From Bugula neritina (lineage: Eukaryota > Bryozoa > Gymnolaemata > Cheilostomatida > Bugulidae): a stretch of 64,000 bases of DNA. The notes under the pieces were generated by a model. It ran no database searches and was not told where the DNA came from. It was given only the letters and a program-made list of their open reading frames with translations. The stretch is from the NCBI GenBank assembly GCA_964035545.1, contig OZ037768.1:8671241-8735240 (forward strand). Direction: 5' to 3'. The position numbers and the translations under genes are program-made. Shown here piece after piece: positions 1-13,289 of this stretch. Position 1 is the first letter of the stretch. Each line of letters starts with the position of its first letter.

Positions 1-886
1 TCAATATAGAAATAATGCATGGAACAAGGTTGCTGTATGAACAGTAAAAAGTACCACAGAAAACACATGCAAGTAGCAAGTATATCACATCTATTGCCAT
101 AACACAGCAGTGTGCATATCAACCTCAGGCCAACATACTTGTACACTATCAACACAGTTAGTAGCTAATAGCCATGCAGTAATAGTTACAGCAATTATAA
201 CAATTATACTAGTACTATAATATCACATAACATACTAACAGCATAATAATTAGGAATCAATTTGAACCCACTTCATGCTTATATAATCATTGTGCAAGAA
301 TAATGGACTGCAGTTACAAGTCAAAACAGCATTGCGTGCATATAGTTTGTTTGAATATTATAACAAAATACAATAGTATTTAAAAATGGTTAATGAAAGA
401 CAATATTTTCAGTTACTATAAATTGGCTTAGGAGTTGATGTTATGATCATATTATTTTCAGTAAAATATGCAGCATAAGTAAATACCACTTTCAAGGCTA
501 ACCAATGCACTGGCAATATTTGATAAGTAATGCCCTAATATTACAAACATAATACTATCACATGCATTTACACAGTAAATATTTTAAAGAACAAATACAT
601 GTAACAAATGTACATAATTTCTCCAGCTGTCAACTGAAATACATCCTATAAGAGATATCATAACATAAGGCAATAAGTTTTCCATTCCATGCATGCAGAA
701 ATCAGCATATAAAACAGCAGCATTATTATCAGCCAAGCAATCTCTAGAATTTTCTCATGTAAAGCAAAAGAGAAGTCAATGATTTAGATTGCAAATGGTG
801 CAAGAGGTCATAATATTGATTTATTGATATAGCAACAAGCAGAATGTTCTATAGTAACGTAGCACATTATGAGCTGTAGCTTTTAC

Positions 887-913
887 CTGATGAGCACTAC
901 GATCCATCTGTGA
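887..913 (-). other. Possible 27-nt ninein micro-exon
   Basis: On the minus strand a TTCAG acceptor is followed by 27 nt coding SQMDRSAHQ and then a CAG|gtaaaa donor. It is phase 0 at both ends, matching the phase-0 donor of the last firm ninein exon at 3251. The polypyrimidine tract is weak and nine residues cannot establish homology, so this is only a candidate. Confidence 0.25.
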
Positions 914-1491
914 CTGAAGTATATAATTTGTATATAAACATATAAATTATCCAAAATAACAGGCTTGCATCAATAAATAAAACCAAACAATCACGTAACA
1001 CCTGTATAAATGTGACAAAGCTTTTCTAAAAATGAAAAATCTCTTATTGTCCATAGACAAAGGATGGCAAGTTAAAGATATAATTTAACTAGCAAGTGCA
1101 GGAAAAACTGTATAAATGTTGGTGCAATCATATTAATACATATAATAATACATAATACATATACATAGCCACTATATAATAATGAACAGTTTTGTTACTC
1201 CAAAATAAGATAAAGATGTGCTGAAAAAAACAATGGGACCACTGATCAGTCAAATAATACTAGTCTAATGAGTACTAGTTTATTAGTACCAGTCTAATAG
1301 TACCAGTGTACTAGTATCAGTGTATTACTACCAGTCTAATAGTACCAGTTCACTAGTATCAGTCTCAGAATCTAGCTTCTATTCAGTGAGCTGACTTCAA
1401 CTTGAAAAGTCACACTTTGAGTTTTCAAACTTCATTCTTATCAACAATGACAGCAATCTAATTTCTATTTCAATTGAATTTAATTCTAACC

Positions 1492-1766
1492 CCCTAGACA
1501 CACTTTGCTGCACCGTAGGTCGTAACGTAAAATATCAGCCATTTTTACAAATTTCCAAACTTCCTGTACGACGTTATGATACGTTAGGATCAAGCACTGC
1601 TTGATTCAAAAATGTTGTAGAGGGCTCCTATTGGACAAGAAGACGATCATGTCATTTCATTGAATATAAATGTCCAATAGCGCACTTTGAGAACTTCAGC
1701 GCGGACACATTAAAAATGGCTGACACTTTACGTTATAGCCTACGGTGCGGCAAAGTGTGTCTAGGG
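1492..1766. mobile_element. Foldback MITE with 56-bp inverted repeats
   Basis: The arms 1492-1547 and 1711-1766 are inverted repeats that agree at about 50 of 56 positions. Both start CCCTAGACACACTTTG at their outer ends. The roughly 165-bp centre has no coding capacity. This is the structure of a small non-autonomous DNA transposon. A target-site duplication is not clear; TAAC lies near both ends but is not symmetrically placed. Confidence 0.75.
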
Positions 1767-3250
1767 AGTTAACGGTCACCTGCAACAGTCATGCTTAATA
1801 AGTTCAGTTATTTAAGCTGGTATTACTAGGAAAATGCAGTACTAAGCATAAAATCAAAGAAAAGAAAAAAGGAAATACTATGGACTAAGAGAATGTGCTA
1901 GTTAATGTTAGTAGTGATAACCAGCTGTGCCTTAGCTGTAAGTGCTAATGGGTTTCCATTGCATTTACAGTTCTGATTGCATACAGAGTTGATTATTGAA
2001 CCATCATCTATATTATAGTATATATAAAAGTGAAAATAACTTCTATTTTCTTGGCAGAGTAAATTTTATATTATTTTAGGAGACGGCAAGGCCTGTAGGT
2101 GTGATAGAGAACAACATGTAGAGATGCAGCAACACTATTGATTACACAAACAACTTGCCAGAAAATTGCTGCTGCTAACTTGATAATTTTTAAAGTTATA
2201 TTAGTAGTATTTCAGAATTTAGGTCTAGTTCAAGAAACAAATGGTAATCAGATAATGTATTTTATTGTAGAGTGTAGCGATTATATTCATACAGTTCTGG
2301 CATGTGATCTCATTCAAATTATAATAGTGGCCCCGGCATATTAATGACGGTTTCTCTCAGTCTATACAATAAAATACGATTTTATAAGTGAAAAAAATAT
2401 AAATTAGATTTTGAGTTACTAAATATTTGTTTGAATTAAAGAACAACACTTGGTAAGAAGTTAGGTTAATTAAACGTTGAATAAGAGTAGGTTATTGAGA
2501 TTCCTCTTTATCATAGCTTGGTCTAATTAGTACCATATATACGACCTTATGTTAAGTGATGGTACAGGTAAGTATATTTTATTCATTTGCAGGTAAATTA
2601 CTATGTAATATTTTTTCTCAATAGTAGACAGATCTGACATATTTCTGTAATGGGAAGCATATTCCAACTATGGCAAGTAATTAGTTAATATATTCAAATG
2701 AATTTGTGACTAAAATATAAATGATGGTATCAATATTATAACTAGACGTAAAGTACATGCCCTGCATAGTGCTAATAAAAATGAATCAATACATGTATGT
2801 GGTCGTAAAAGCAGAGCTACAAGGAACCACACACAGCAAAACTAAAATCGTGGAGTTTGAAATTTGATTTGTCATCAGCTAATATAACTGCTATAGTAGT
2901 AAACACTACTAGAAATATAAGAATATCATATGAACCAGCAAATTTGGATTGGATCCACTCTACTTTGTTAGCTACTTGCCAAGTTAAAAACTGTGGACTT
3001 TAACCCCTGTATAAACTAACAACTAGAGTATATAATAATATACAACTGGCTTTAGCAAATATAATATCATATTATGAGTCATTAAAAATTATGATTAGAC
3101 TATTTATTCGGACTAAACTAGACATTTTGTGAATTCATAAATACACTTCTATCCCAATACAAAACAAATCATCACTGCAGCTATGACATGTATGTAGGTA
3201 TGCTAGTATAGACTTGGTCACTATGACAAGATATCCAGAAAAAAACTTAC

Positions 3251-6200
3251 TTTTTTGTGTAGTTCAGTGGCAGAAGATAACTCCTTTTTGATTCTGTCAT
3301 TTTCTTTTTTTAGAGTTGAATTCTTATCAATATGTGAATGTAAATCTTTTTCTGAAATTATCATATCAATAAACATAGAAAAACGCATATACAAGTATTT
3401 TGTTATTGAAAATTTTAGAGTATCAATAAATGAGGCAGAGTAAATAACAAAACACAAAGTAATATCATGCTTTATTACTATAGTATATGAAATAACATAT
3501 TTTCCTGCATGATAACGTTCTTACCTGTGAGAGACAACTCTTTCTGAAGGAATGACAACTCCTGTTTTACACGTCTATCTTCATTTTTCAAGTTTTGAAC
3601 TTCCTGTTCAAGTTTATGCTTTTCTGCCTGAGCTGTAGATGTCAGTGTCTCTCTGTGTGATATTTAAACAGTTAGAACTAGCATAGTAATCGATTCAATT
3701 TAAATTATTTTCGATCAACGAGAAAACATTGAATTTCTATTTTCCACTATGCTAATGCATGCCAACAAAGATACTGACTACTAACCAAATTGTGATTAGT
3801 TCAAATTTTTCTCCCTTAAAACTAGCATCATTGGAATGTCAAGTTTGTACAAAACATCACTACGCCAATTTGGTGTGTACACATTATATCTTATTTACGG
3901 TGAAAAATAAATCAAACCATTGATTAAGTTTTTCAAAAATCCTAGATTATCTGAGAACTGTCTCTATAACCACTAAATAATTGAAGTCACAGAACATATT
4001 AAATGACTAAAAAGTGCCAGACATATTGGTATTTAACAGCTAAGATTTACTGCATCCTCTGAGACTCGCATGTTTCACAACTTACCGCTCAGCTTCGAGT
4101 TGGGACTGAAGGGATTTGACCAACTCTTGATATTTATTTTCGACTGATGAAAGCAGAGATTCGTGTTGCTTAATTTGGTTAGTCTGTCTTTCATCAGCTT
4201 CTTTTATCAATGCATCGTTTCGCTTTTTAGAAGATTCAATTTCCTGTTATAAAAACAGCAGTTCGTGAAACATTTTAACATGATTTTTTTCGATTTCCGT
4301 TACTTCTACTTTTAATACACTATATATTTAACAGCGATACAGAATTAGATGCATTCACACTCGCTGAAAAGTTCCAACTTTATGCTCAAAGAGTACCCAG
4401 ATGTGTTAGTTATCACGGATAAATTTAATTCAATTTACTTGTTCAACAGTTATTGCCAACTAATATTTAAGATCTGTATCCTTTACGAATCTTTTAATAA
4501 AAAACGACCATAAACTAAGCTATTGATATAAATCTAACTTCTATAATCGTTTAGAATTAAAAAAAAATCGCATGCAGCCATTGAATCTCAAAATGAAAAC
4601 CAATTGTAACTTTAGAAGTTAAGAGTTGTCTCCTCAAAATGAAAGATATTTTCCCACTAAACTATAGTAGCAGCTAAAAGTTTTTTGTCATTTGAGATAA
4701 AACAGAAATTCCCCAACATTTAACATGCTGCGTTGATTTATTTACTACTCCTCTAAGAAAATTATAATGGCTTCTAGTCTTCTACTGTAAAATAAATTGT
4801 GCGTAGAATCACCTCCAACAGCTTGTCTTTTTCTGTAGCATTTGTCTCAAGAACACCTTTAATATATCGAAGTTCATGTCTACAAGAGTAAATAGCAACT
4901 TCATATAGAGCACTCTCCTGGTCATGGTTCAGCAACTCTTGCTCTAGGGCACTAGACAACTCCTGAAGGCTTATCCTCGTGTCCACATCAAATGCCAGAG
5001 ACTGAAAAACAATTTGGTAAAATAAAAATAGAATGAAAGTTGCGTTTTATATAATAATGGAAATAAACTTAATAAACAACTGCAATATAGTATTTTAGTA
5101 GAAACACATCAACGACCGGTTACATGCAGTAAACAGGTATAAAACAAAAAATATATACTGCAATAAGATGTCACAAAATATAAGTTATTTTGCTTACTTC
5201 TAGAACTGCAATGACATCATCATGAGATACACCAAAACTTTCCCAAAACTCCATAATATTTTCTGGTTCAGAATAACCAGTCTGGTCAGGATCAATGCAA
5301 GAAAAATAACCAGAACCAGTTATTGCCGACAGTATGCTTGGAGTTTGTGTTCTTCTATCACTAAATAATCAGAAAATAATTTTTCATAAAGTTTCTTAGA
5401 ATGTTCATTAGCAGGCCTCAGTTAATTGGTTTACCAAGCATCTACATGACCACAGAAAAAGAAAGCAAAATAGAAATCAATTAGTATGTATAAATAGTGT
5501 GAGAGCTGCCGACTCACCACACTGACTCGCACATCACATATCCTGGTTGACATGCCACACACATTGACTGACATGCCACACACATTGACTGACATGCCAC
5601 ACACATTGACTGACATGCCACACACATTGACTGACATGCCACACACATTGACTGACATGCCACACACATTGACTGATCACATAACACACTGACATGCAAC
5701 ACCATAGCACCTACTGACACGTAACATAAGCTGACTCATCACACACACACATACACATTGACTGAAATGCCACACACATTGACTGAAATGCCACACCATA
5801 TCCACTGACACATGACATATGTTAACTCATCATGCACACACTCACTTATCTACTGACAGCCCAAATTTAAGTTGACGTCGACTCTGTGAGCTGTGAGGCC
5901 GATTTAAAGCAGACGGAGTGACAGTTTGCTCGCCGTGCTGACTCAGCCCACTCACAAACTCCTCAAAACTAACTTTGCCATCTCTATCGGCATCCAACTT
6001 GTTGAACAGCTCTTGCATGTCCTAAAGAATTTAGGTAAACATAATTTAGCACCAACAATGTTGAAATATAAATAAATAAACTACTTTATACAATCACAAT
6101 TGGCATGCGTCCACCACAGTTAGAAAACTATAATTTATTGTCAGTGCTACATCATTGCAATATGATAATTTGTATTGCGGTAAGTTATACCAAGGCAGCG

Positions 6201-8034
6201 TAGCCACAATAGTTTGCCTCTGAACTTTTGTAAATACTAGTAAGTTTTACAAAATATAAAGTATAACTATATTGATCTTAAAAATTAACTAAATTTTATT
6301 TTACTATAAGCCACATAAACATCATTTAGCAATTGATGAAAAAGATAATCAGCAAAAACTAAAAGTAATAAGACATGTCGAAATGAAGCCCAGAAAATCA
6401 CAAATTGGTACAATTGTCATCAGCGTTGAGGTTTTTCATGGTTACACCAAATGTTACATAACTTCTGGCATTTATCTAACCTTGTCAGACATATCCAGCA
6501 TGCCCATATTCTCACAAATGGATCCCAGCTCATTAAATGAAAGATAGCCATCACTTCCAACACCCTGATTACGCCAGATCTCTCTAAGAGCTTCAGTTTC
6601 ATCAAAATCTACTTCCTCCAGCCCAGATCGACTGTCTTCACCTGAGCAATAGCATTCCATCAACATCGTTCAACATACAAGTCATTCACAACCTACATAT
6701 GACTATGGGGTAGACAAATCATAGAAATGAAATTATGTTTGCATGTTTTAATATATTGCAGCAAAGTCTAGCTTGCGAACACAATATCTTCGACCAATTA
6801 CTAAAATCTTTAGAACGGTTCTATCATTAGAGTCAGTCTCAGGCTTACCAGGTGTTCCTCTGGAATGACTAACAGGCCCCTCTCCATCATACACTTCAGC
6901 AATACTATCTCCACCATTGGCATCAAAAGAGCTTTCACCAGCCAAATGCTCATGAGCAAAAGCAAAATCTTGACCAGTAGGCGTGGTGTGTAGTTTCCTG
7001 TTACCTATAACAAAAATAATTCTTAAAAATATAATCTAACTCAACTTTGGAAATATAAATATAATTTTGAAGCTGATAGACTGCTGTAAGGTTACAAGTA
7101 ACTTTTGGTTCCCAAAGAATGTAGTTGGTTTGATTATATAATATATTTTCCCACTTGAAATACAAAGATATACCACATTTGATGAGCTAATAACTAGTAT
7201 ATGGGCACATTTTGATAATTGACTAGCAACAGCTCAATCATATAATAATTACTTATTAGGCTATTGAAAGGATTTGAAGAGTGTAATAATATATAACCAA
7301 CAGGAAAAGACAACTTGATGTAATAACAGACCACATTACTGTATCATAGAGCATGTAAGTATTGTTATTAGGACATTACTACCTGCAACAGGTGTTGAAG
7401 TTGGTGATATATAACTATCATCCATTTCAATATCCGACAGTTCTGCAAAGTCCAAAGGAGTTTCAGCACCATGAATTTCAGGACGGGAACGCCTACCATA
7501 CTTTTTCCCATCCCTCACAAACTTTGGGGAGACAGCTACCAAGTGTAGAAAAACAAAAATATTATTTCTATTATTCACTTATATCTTACCTTTAGTTCAC
7601 ATGCATCATCAGGTAGTTCATGCAGAACTTTTAGTTGGTGCATATAACTAAACTCATATTTTTATACATTAAATGAAAGTAAATAATTTAATAAATTTTA
7701 TTTAAAAAAAGTAAGCATCACAACACAAAATGGTGCTACCTTCATCATCATGGTAACTGTTGACGCTGACTTCATCTTCGGTTGAAATAAGGTCAGCACA
7801 TTGAGATAAAACAGCAACAAATCCATCTTTAAATTCTTCAAACCCTATGCGCCGGTGTTCACTGGTACCTATCAACCGCTCGACTAATGCCTCAGCGTGG
7901 TCTTCTACCTGGAGCTTTTCACAAAGACGAACTAAATCTTTACGGTCTATAAATCCTTTTCCAGATGCATCACAGTCATCAAACACTTCTTTTAATTGCG
8001 CTACGTAATCTTCTTCACCATCTGCGACAGCCAT
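3251..8034 (-). CDS. NIN: Ninein-family centrosomal protein, 5' part
   Basis: Ninein and ninein-like proteins anchor microtubule minus ends at centrosomes and basal bodies. Ten exons with agreeing phases were assembled on the minus strand: 7740-8034, 7383-7535, 6849-7004, 6481-6641, 5846-6021, 5198-5360, 4813-5001, 4086-4243, 3525-3652 and 3251-3351, giving 560 codons. The start is the ATG at 8034, followed by an N-terminal EF-hand pair (FDDCDASGKGFIDRKDL, then IGFEEFKDGFV). Exon 2 has the family signature VSPKFVRDGKKYGRRS. Exons 4 and 5 carry further EF-hand-like loops (GSDGYLSFNEL; LDADRDGKVSFEEF). Exons 7 to 10 are Glu/Lys/Gln-rich coiled coil. The last exon ends in phase 0 at a good donor, so the gene runs off the left edge. 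NIN and NINL cannot be separated on this part alone. Confidence 0.9.
5547..5800. repeat. 21-bp minisatellite in ninein intron 5
   Basis: About six near-identical 21-bp units (TGACATGCCACACACATTGAC) run from about 5547 to 5675, followed by looser units with the same CACATTGACTGAAATGCC core to about 5800. Because 21 is divisible by three, the array is open in several frames and reads as a seven-residue repeat. It lies between splice sites 5361 and 5845 and is not exonic. Confidence 0.9.
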
Positions 8035-8605
8035 TTGCACAGTACAAAAACTACACCCTTCCTTTCATCTAAAATATAACACACCTTAGGTAAAGTAATA
8101 AGTAATCACTTTACAGCAATAATATTAATTATCTATAATCATAATGAGTAAAACTAAATGCAATGATCCACAGTAATAGTATTACTGTAAGTGTAATAAT
8201 AATCATTATCATAATGATTATCATTATAATCTAAATCATAATCATAATGATAATGATTAATCATTTAAAATAAAAATTAATGAGAAACAAACTGAAACTC
8301 CACATTTTGTACATACAAGCGCAAATATTGTAAATAACATAAGCCAAAAATCATAGGCTAAAACTACAAACGACTGCTACTGCTAGTGCTTAACTTTCTT
8401 CATAAGTATTCTTTTTAAAACTCACTGCATCTAGTAGTACTAGTAGTTCTAATCGGGGAAAGTTGACAAAGTTTGAAAACAAGCATCTGTTAAAATAGAA
8501 CGTTGTTGTCAAAAGAAGCGCATGTTTTTGGGGCGGACTTTTAAGCGTTTCGAAATCTAATGCAAAACATAAAAATGCAGCTACGCTTTCGACAGATGCT
8601 CTTTG

Positions 8606-8619
8606 GTTGCTAAAGTAAC
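8606..8619 (+). promoter_or_regulatory. RFX X-box-like site
   Basis: GTTGCTAAAGTAAC agrees with the X-box consensus GTNRCCATRGYAAC at 12 of 14 positions, with the right half-site (RGYAAC) perfect and correct spacing. RFX factors bind such sites upstream of ciliary genes. It lies 572 bp from the ninein start and 1.08 kb from the DNAAF11 start, in the CpG-containing patch of their shared spacer. Function is inferred. Confidence 0.5.
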
Positions 8620-8739
8620 GCATACGTTTCAAACATGGGATAAGTCAGAAATAATTTCTCTTTCAGTTTTGCTGAAATAATAACCAAACCAATTACTAAT
8701 TTGTCAAGTTGATCAACTTGCACTTACTCTTGTTGTCAT

Positions 8740-8950
8740 ACTACTAGTACTAGTAGTAGTACTACTATAGCTATTTCAGCATTTCTACTACTATTATTAT
8801 TACTATTATTACTATGCTACTATTACTATTAAGTATTATTACTATTACTATTACTATTAGTATTAGTATTAGTATTACTATTAGTATTATTTTACTATCT
8901 CTATTAGTATTAGTATTACTATTAGTATTAGTATTAGTAGTACTATTAGA
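8740..8950. repeat. Degenerate ACT/ATT trinucleotide microsatellite
   Basis: A purely simple-sequence tract made of ACT, ATT and AGT triplets, beginning with CTAGTACTAGTAGTAGTACT and continuing as TATTACTATTACTATTAGT units. Short open frames through it are artefacts. Confidence 0.9.
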
Positions 8951-9700
8951 CATTAGATAGACTGAGTACTTGGGAGTGATTTAGGTTTTTGATTTAATAT
9001 CATTAATGATATATAAAGTTGTATTTTATACTTGTGGTATTGTGCTATGTATTTATACTTTATAGTAATACCTAAGGGCTAAGATTTCAGTATCATTATG
9101 ATTATAATAATGGAGTTTTATATTATTAATATAGTTATAGTGTTTTGAAAAGTTCAAATTAAAAAAATTTACTTTAACTTCATCTAATTTCAAGTTGGTT
9201 TATTTACATAAATTGATACAAAGACTGTAGTGTGTTGAAATGCTTTTTAAAACACTTTTTATTTCAAATTACAATCATTATACAGGTGTGAATGCACTTG
9301 CAGCACAGATATTATTATAGTAAAAACTACTTAGTCTACTAATGAAACTGAAGTACAAAACTTTGAAGTGCATGTGGTTTCTGCGACCTTATTGCTAAAA
9401 AATGGTTGATGTAATATTTTGACTTATGTGGTATGATAAAGTCTTATACCATAATATGTACATTGTATAATTACATTTACATTATTTGGTAGTTAATTAA
9501 TCACTGTCAAAACTATCAGACTGCGGTTCTGTAAAATTCTGTAAAACCAAGAATTTTGACTAGCCACACTATAATCATAATTGTTAAGTAATATCTAAAA
9601 CTGGAATTTATTTTTGAAAAATTTAATATGCTGTGAGTTATTTCTTTTTTCAGCCTCTATTACACAGTAATATTTGTTGGCACAGTCATCTAGATGAACG

Positions 9701-12700
9701 ATGGTGAGAATTACAGAGCAACTCGTAAGAAAAAGGGCAGAGCACAATGAACTAGAGATTTCAACACTTGAGGAGTTATCTCTCCATCAACAGGATATTG
9801 AAAAGATTGAATATCTAGACAAATGGTGTAGAGATTTGAGAATATTGTATTTGCAAAGCAACCTAATTGAAAAAATTGGTATGAAATCAAATCTCAACTA
9901 TAAATGTTGTGTGTACACTATATTAGTGTTAGGTTTTCTTGATCTACCACACCTTGTTTATTGTTTATTAAATTTAAGCATTTAAAATGTTTTTTTTTAG
10001 AAAATGTTTCAAGGCTTAAAAAATTGGAATACCTCAATCTTGCGCTGAACAATATTGAAAAAATTGAGAATCTTGAAGGATGTGAATCTTTAAATAAACT
10101 CGATCTAACAGTTAACTTTGTTGGTGAATTAACCTCTATATGCACGCTAGAGGTAAGCTGCCATATCTTACAGAATTATGCTTTGAAAAAAACAATATTT
10201 AAGCTATGGGAGAGTGGGTTGTCTCTGAGTATCACATTTGGAATTAATCTAAATCATTTTTGCCAGTTTGTTTGATTCAATCAACTGATATAGCTTCTTT
10301 GCTTCTTTCATAATTCTTCTATATTTAGAGCTTAGAATTCTTGCGTGAACTTTATTTGACTGGCAATCCATGCACAGAATATGAGGGCTATCGAGACTAT
10401 GTTATAGCCACCCTACCTCAGTTGGCTAAATTAGATGGGACGGATATTGAAAAGTCTGAAAGGATAGCAGCTGTTCAGAAATATTCCACTGTTACGGATT
10501 TTATTATAACACAACAAAATATGTATATGGTAAAAAGAGTAAGTACTTCTGACTGTTTTTGATGAAATCAGAGTTGTTGCATAACTGTAAAATGGCTGCT
10601 ACAGCAACTATGTATCTGGTATAAATGGTGGTATTGCCTGCACTGTACTAATTACTAAAATACTATTGCATCGACTCCTATTTTGTATTTTTTCATTATG
10701 TATCCACAAAAAGTTGCAACAAAATGATTATTGTAGGAAAAAGAGAGGGTTGAAGAACAATTGAAATTGGAACAAAAGGAAAGGCCTGGGTTTGATGGGC
10801 GATGGTACACTGATATAAACCAAGGCGATGCAGCTGGTGATAAAATTGACAAAAGTGCTGATAACGAACTGGATGAAGCTGAAAAATGGGAGCAAGAAAA
10901 GAAGTCTTTCTGGGAAGAAACTACTGCATACACTCCTGAGTCGAGGAAACAGGTAAGAGAAGTATATGAACTTTATACACACTTTCTAGAGTTTCTCAAT
11001 GTTAAACTTTTATAAACCCGTGTTTCTCCAAATTATTAATGAGAATTTTCTTGTTTTTTTAGAGAACTCAAAAAGTACTCTTGATGATTTTTTGTACAAG
11101 CAATTAAACAAACTAACTTCAGAAAGCTACTTAACGATTATTTATAAAATATCTTAGTAACACGCAGTTGTCTGATGCAAGTTTTTGTTATTCTTTGTAC
11201 TTCATGTACTGTACCCGGTTCCTAAAGAAAATATTTTCCAATCTTTGAAATTAATAAAATATGTAATTATATTGAAACATTTAAAAAGTATTTCTAATTT
11301 TGAACAATTAATATTTAAAAAAAACTTAACGTTTATATTTTTATGTGGCCAAAGGGACAACAATTTTTGAGTTACAATAAAATCACATGTTTAGCAAATG
11401 ATACTCTTGACTGAAAGTGAAAAATATGCTAGACCAATGTTAATATTTCTAATGTAACAACTTACAAGCTAATGAATTAATCATTTTTGCAAAACATCTG
11501 ACTATACAATATAAATTACTTAGCTAATGTTATTTACTGTTCTTCTATTATGCAATCAGGACTGTTTAATTTGTAAATAATACTCTATAATAATATGATC
11601 AGCTAACTATATAATATATAATGTTGATACATTCTGTCGCAATTTCATTGGTGTAAAAGTAAGTGTGAATTGATATATTTTTGTATTGCAAATAAGATGC
11701 ATGAACATATGAAGAAAGCCCGCGAAAAAGATGAGAAGAAAGATAAAGAGCCAGAGAAAAAGCGAGAGAGGCAACTCTTCAATGAAACTGATGGTTAGTG
11801 AAAATGATCTGTTTTATTAATATAAGATTTTTAGGATTGTTTTTATGCGTTAAACACTATTCTTTGTTAGGAAAATGCTGTAATTTTGACAGTAGTTTAA
11901 ATAACTGTTATTGTAGCAACTACTCTAAAAAACAGGCAGCTCTGGTTGCATTTGTAAACTTTATATATCACTCACAAGAACTTTGTCTATCAGTTCTTAT
12001 ACTTTATTATGATAACTGTAAAACATCTAGCAATATTATAGCTTGTCCAGGAGAGCACTGCTTCTATAAAACTGTGACAGTGGTATTTATATGTATATTG
12101 ATAAATAATACAACTACTATATATAAGCATAGACATAATAATTGATTCACTAGCACAAGGAAAGGCAGCATAAAATTGTAATTAATTAGCAAACACATGA
12201 CAGTATTCAGATGTAGTATTTTTTCGCATTAAGATGCATGCATACAAATGAAACAACATTTTTAAGAAGCAATCTTCCGATTGAAAGGTTCATGGCCAGA
12301 AGTGTGATTAAAATATATAATTATTATATACAGTAACTTGATTGGGCTTCCCATATGTTCAAATGATGAACTGACGTTTCATAAATAATAGCGTCTGTGA
12401 AATTTGTGGCAGATTATGATTTCTGACATGAGCACAATGCTGTTAAATTAATATAATGTTGCTACATAAATTTGGACACTCTAAACCTAAATTTGCTAAT
12501 TTCACTTTGTGAAGTTGAAATAGATTATCGGAATTAATAACAAACAAACATTAAACTAGTAATGTTTTGCTTTGCATAAATTTTATGCATGGGTATCTTT
12601 GTTTCAAGGACGACCTTTAAATATCAATGAAGCAAAAGTAGACTTTACTTTTACTGATGATGAAAAGAAATGCCAATATGTGTTAGACATCGCTGCTTTC

Positions 12701-13289
12701 AAGCATATGGACACTTCACTTATGGATGCAGATGTCCATCCATTTTATGTTCGAGTGGTTTTCAAGGGAAAGGTATATTCAGCTGCTTCTATTACCATGA
12801 TAAAATCTCTAACCCTATGAAAAGTCTTATAGTATATGCACAGATTTTACAGTTAAGTAAATTTAGCGCTTGTGAAGCTATAATATGTGATTTAACAATT
12901 ATTATGATGTTAATAGTTTTTAATGATGCTTTGCATTTTAGATATTTCAACTATGTCTTGACGAAGAAGTAAATGCTGATAAAAGTAAAGCTCAAAGATC
13001 TACAACTACTGGTCATTTAGTGATAACTATGCCAAAAGCAAACTCTACCATAACTTCTGCAGAATTAAGTCACAGCAAAGTAGACAAAACTTGCCAAGAA
13101 AAGAAAGCAAATACAGACAGTAAAATACTGGAAGTTGACCCTAGTAAGCATAGTATGCCAGATATTGTAAATATTGTAAAGGATAAAGAATATTTGCCTC
13201 CACTTGGGACTGTGAAGAAAAGACAGACCAAAGAACGAGAAAATAGCCCAGACTTTATAGATGACCCAGATGTACCACCATTAATTTAG
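9701..13289 (+). CDS. DNAAF11: DNAAF11/LRRC6 dynein axonemal assembly factor
   Basis: DNAAF11 (LRRC6, tilB in flies) is a cytoplasmic factor that pre-assembles outer and inner dynein arms for motile cilia. Seven exons agree in phase: 9701-9878, 10001-10152, 10329-10538, 10737-10952, 11697-11793, 12609-12772 and 12942-13289, giving 454 residues (human 466). An in-frame TGA just upstream supports the ATG at 9701. Residues about 1-175 are leucine-rich repeats with the family blocks [20 protein letters not shown] and [18 protein letters not shown], then the LRR cap ([20 protein letters not shown]). A charged coiled-coil linker ([11 protein letters not shown], about 185-285) follows, then a CS/p23-like domain (about 286-380, [17 protein letters not shown]). 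The end is [12 protein letters not shown]...DDPDVPPLI, as in vertebrate orthologues. It looks intact, and its presence implies motile cilia in the organism. Confidence 0.96.

Larger units (their letters stand above)
1..3250. other. Ninein intron or downstream DNA, no firm exon
   Basis: AT-rich DNA downstream, in the minus direction, of the last firm ninein exon. Because that exon ends in phase 0 with a good donor, this stretch should be ninein intron sequence with further exons to the left of the window. It holds a degenerate CTAGT/CCAGT-type simple repeat around 1250-1370, a foldback MITE (1492-1766) and one possible 27-nt micro-exon (887-913). Nothing else coding was recognised. Confidence 0.5.
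8035..9700. promoter_or_regulatory. Bidirectional spacer between ninein and DNAAF11
   Basis: The 1.67 kb separating two divergent cilium/centrosome genes. It contains ATTATCATAATGAT-type simple repeats (about 8195-8265), a less AT-rich patch with several CpGs (about 8500-8640) that looks like a promoter and holds an X-box-like site, and a long degenerate (ACT/ATT)n microsatellite (about 8740-8950). No coding exon was recognised. Where transcription starts is not visible. Confidence 0.55.

Noticed and set aside
5431-5720. Repetitive open frames reading CGMSVNV-type repeats on the minus strand
   Set aside because: They are produced by the 21-bp minisatellite in a ninein intron; no splice sites or start support a protein.
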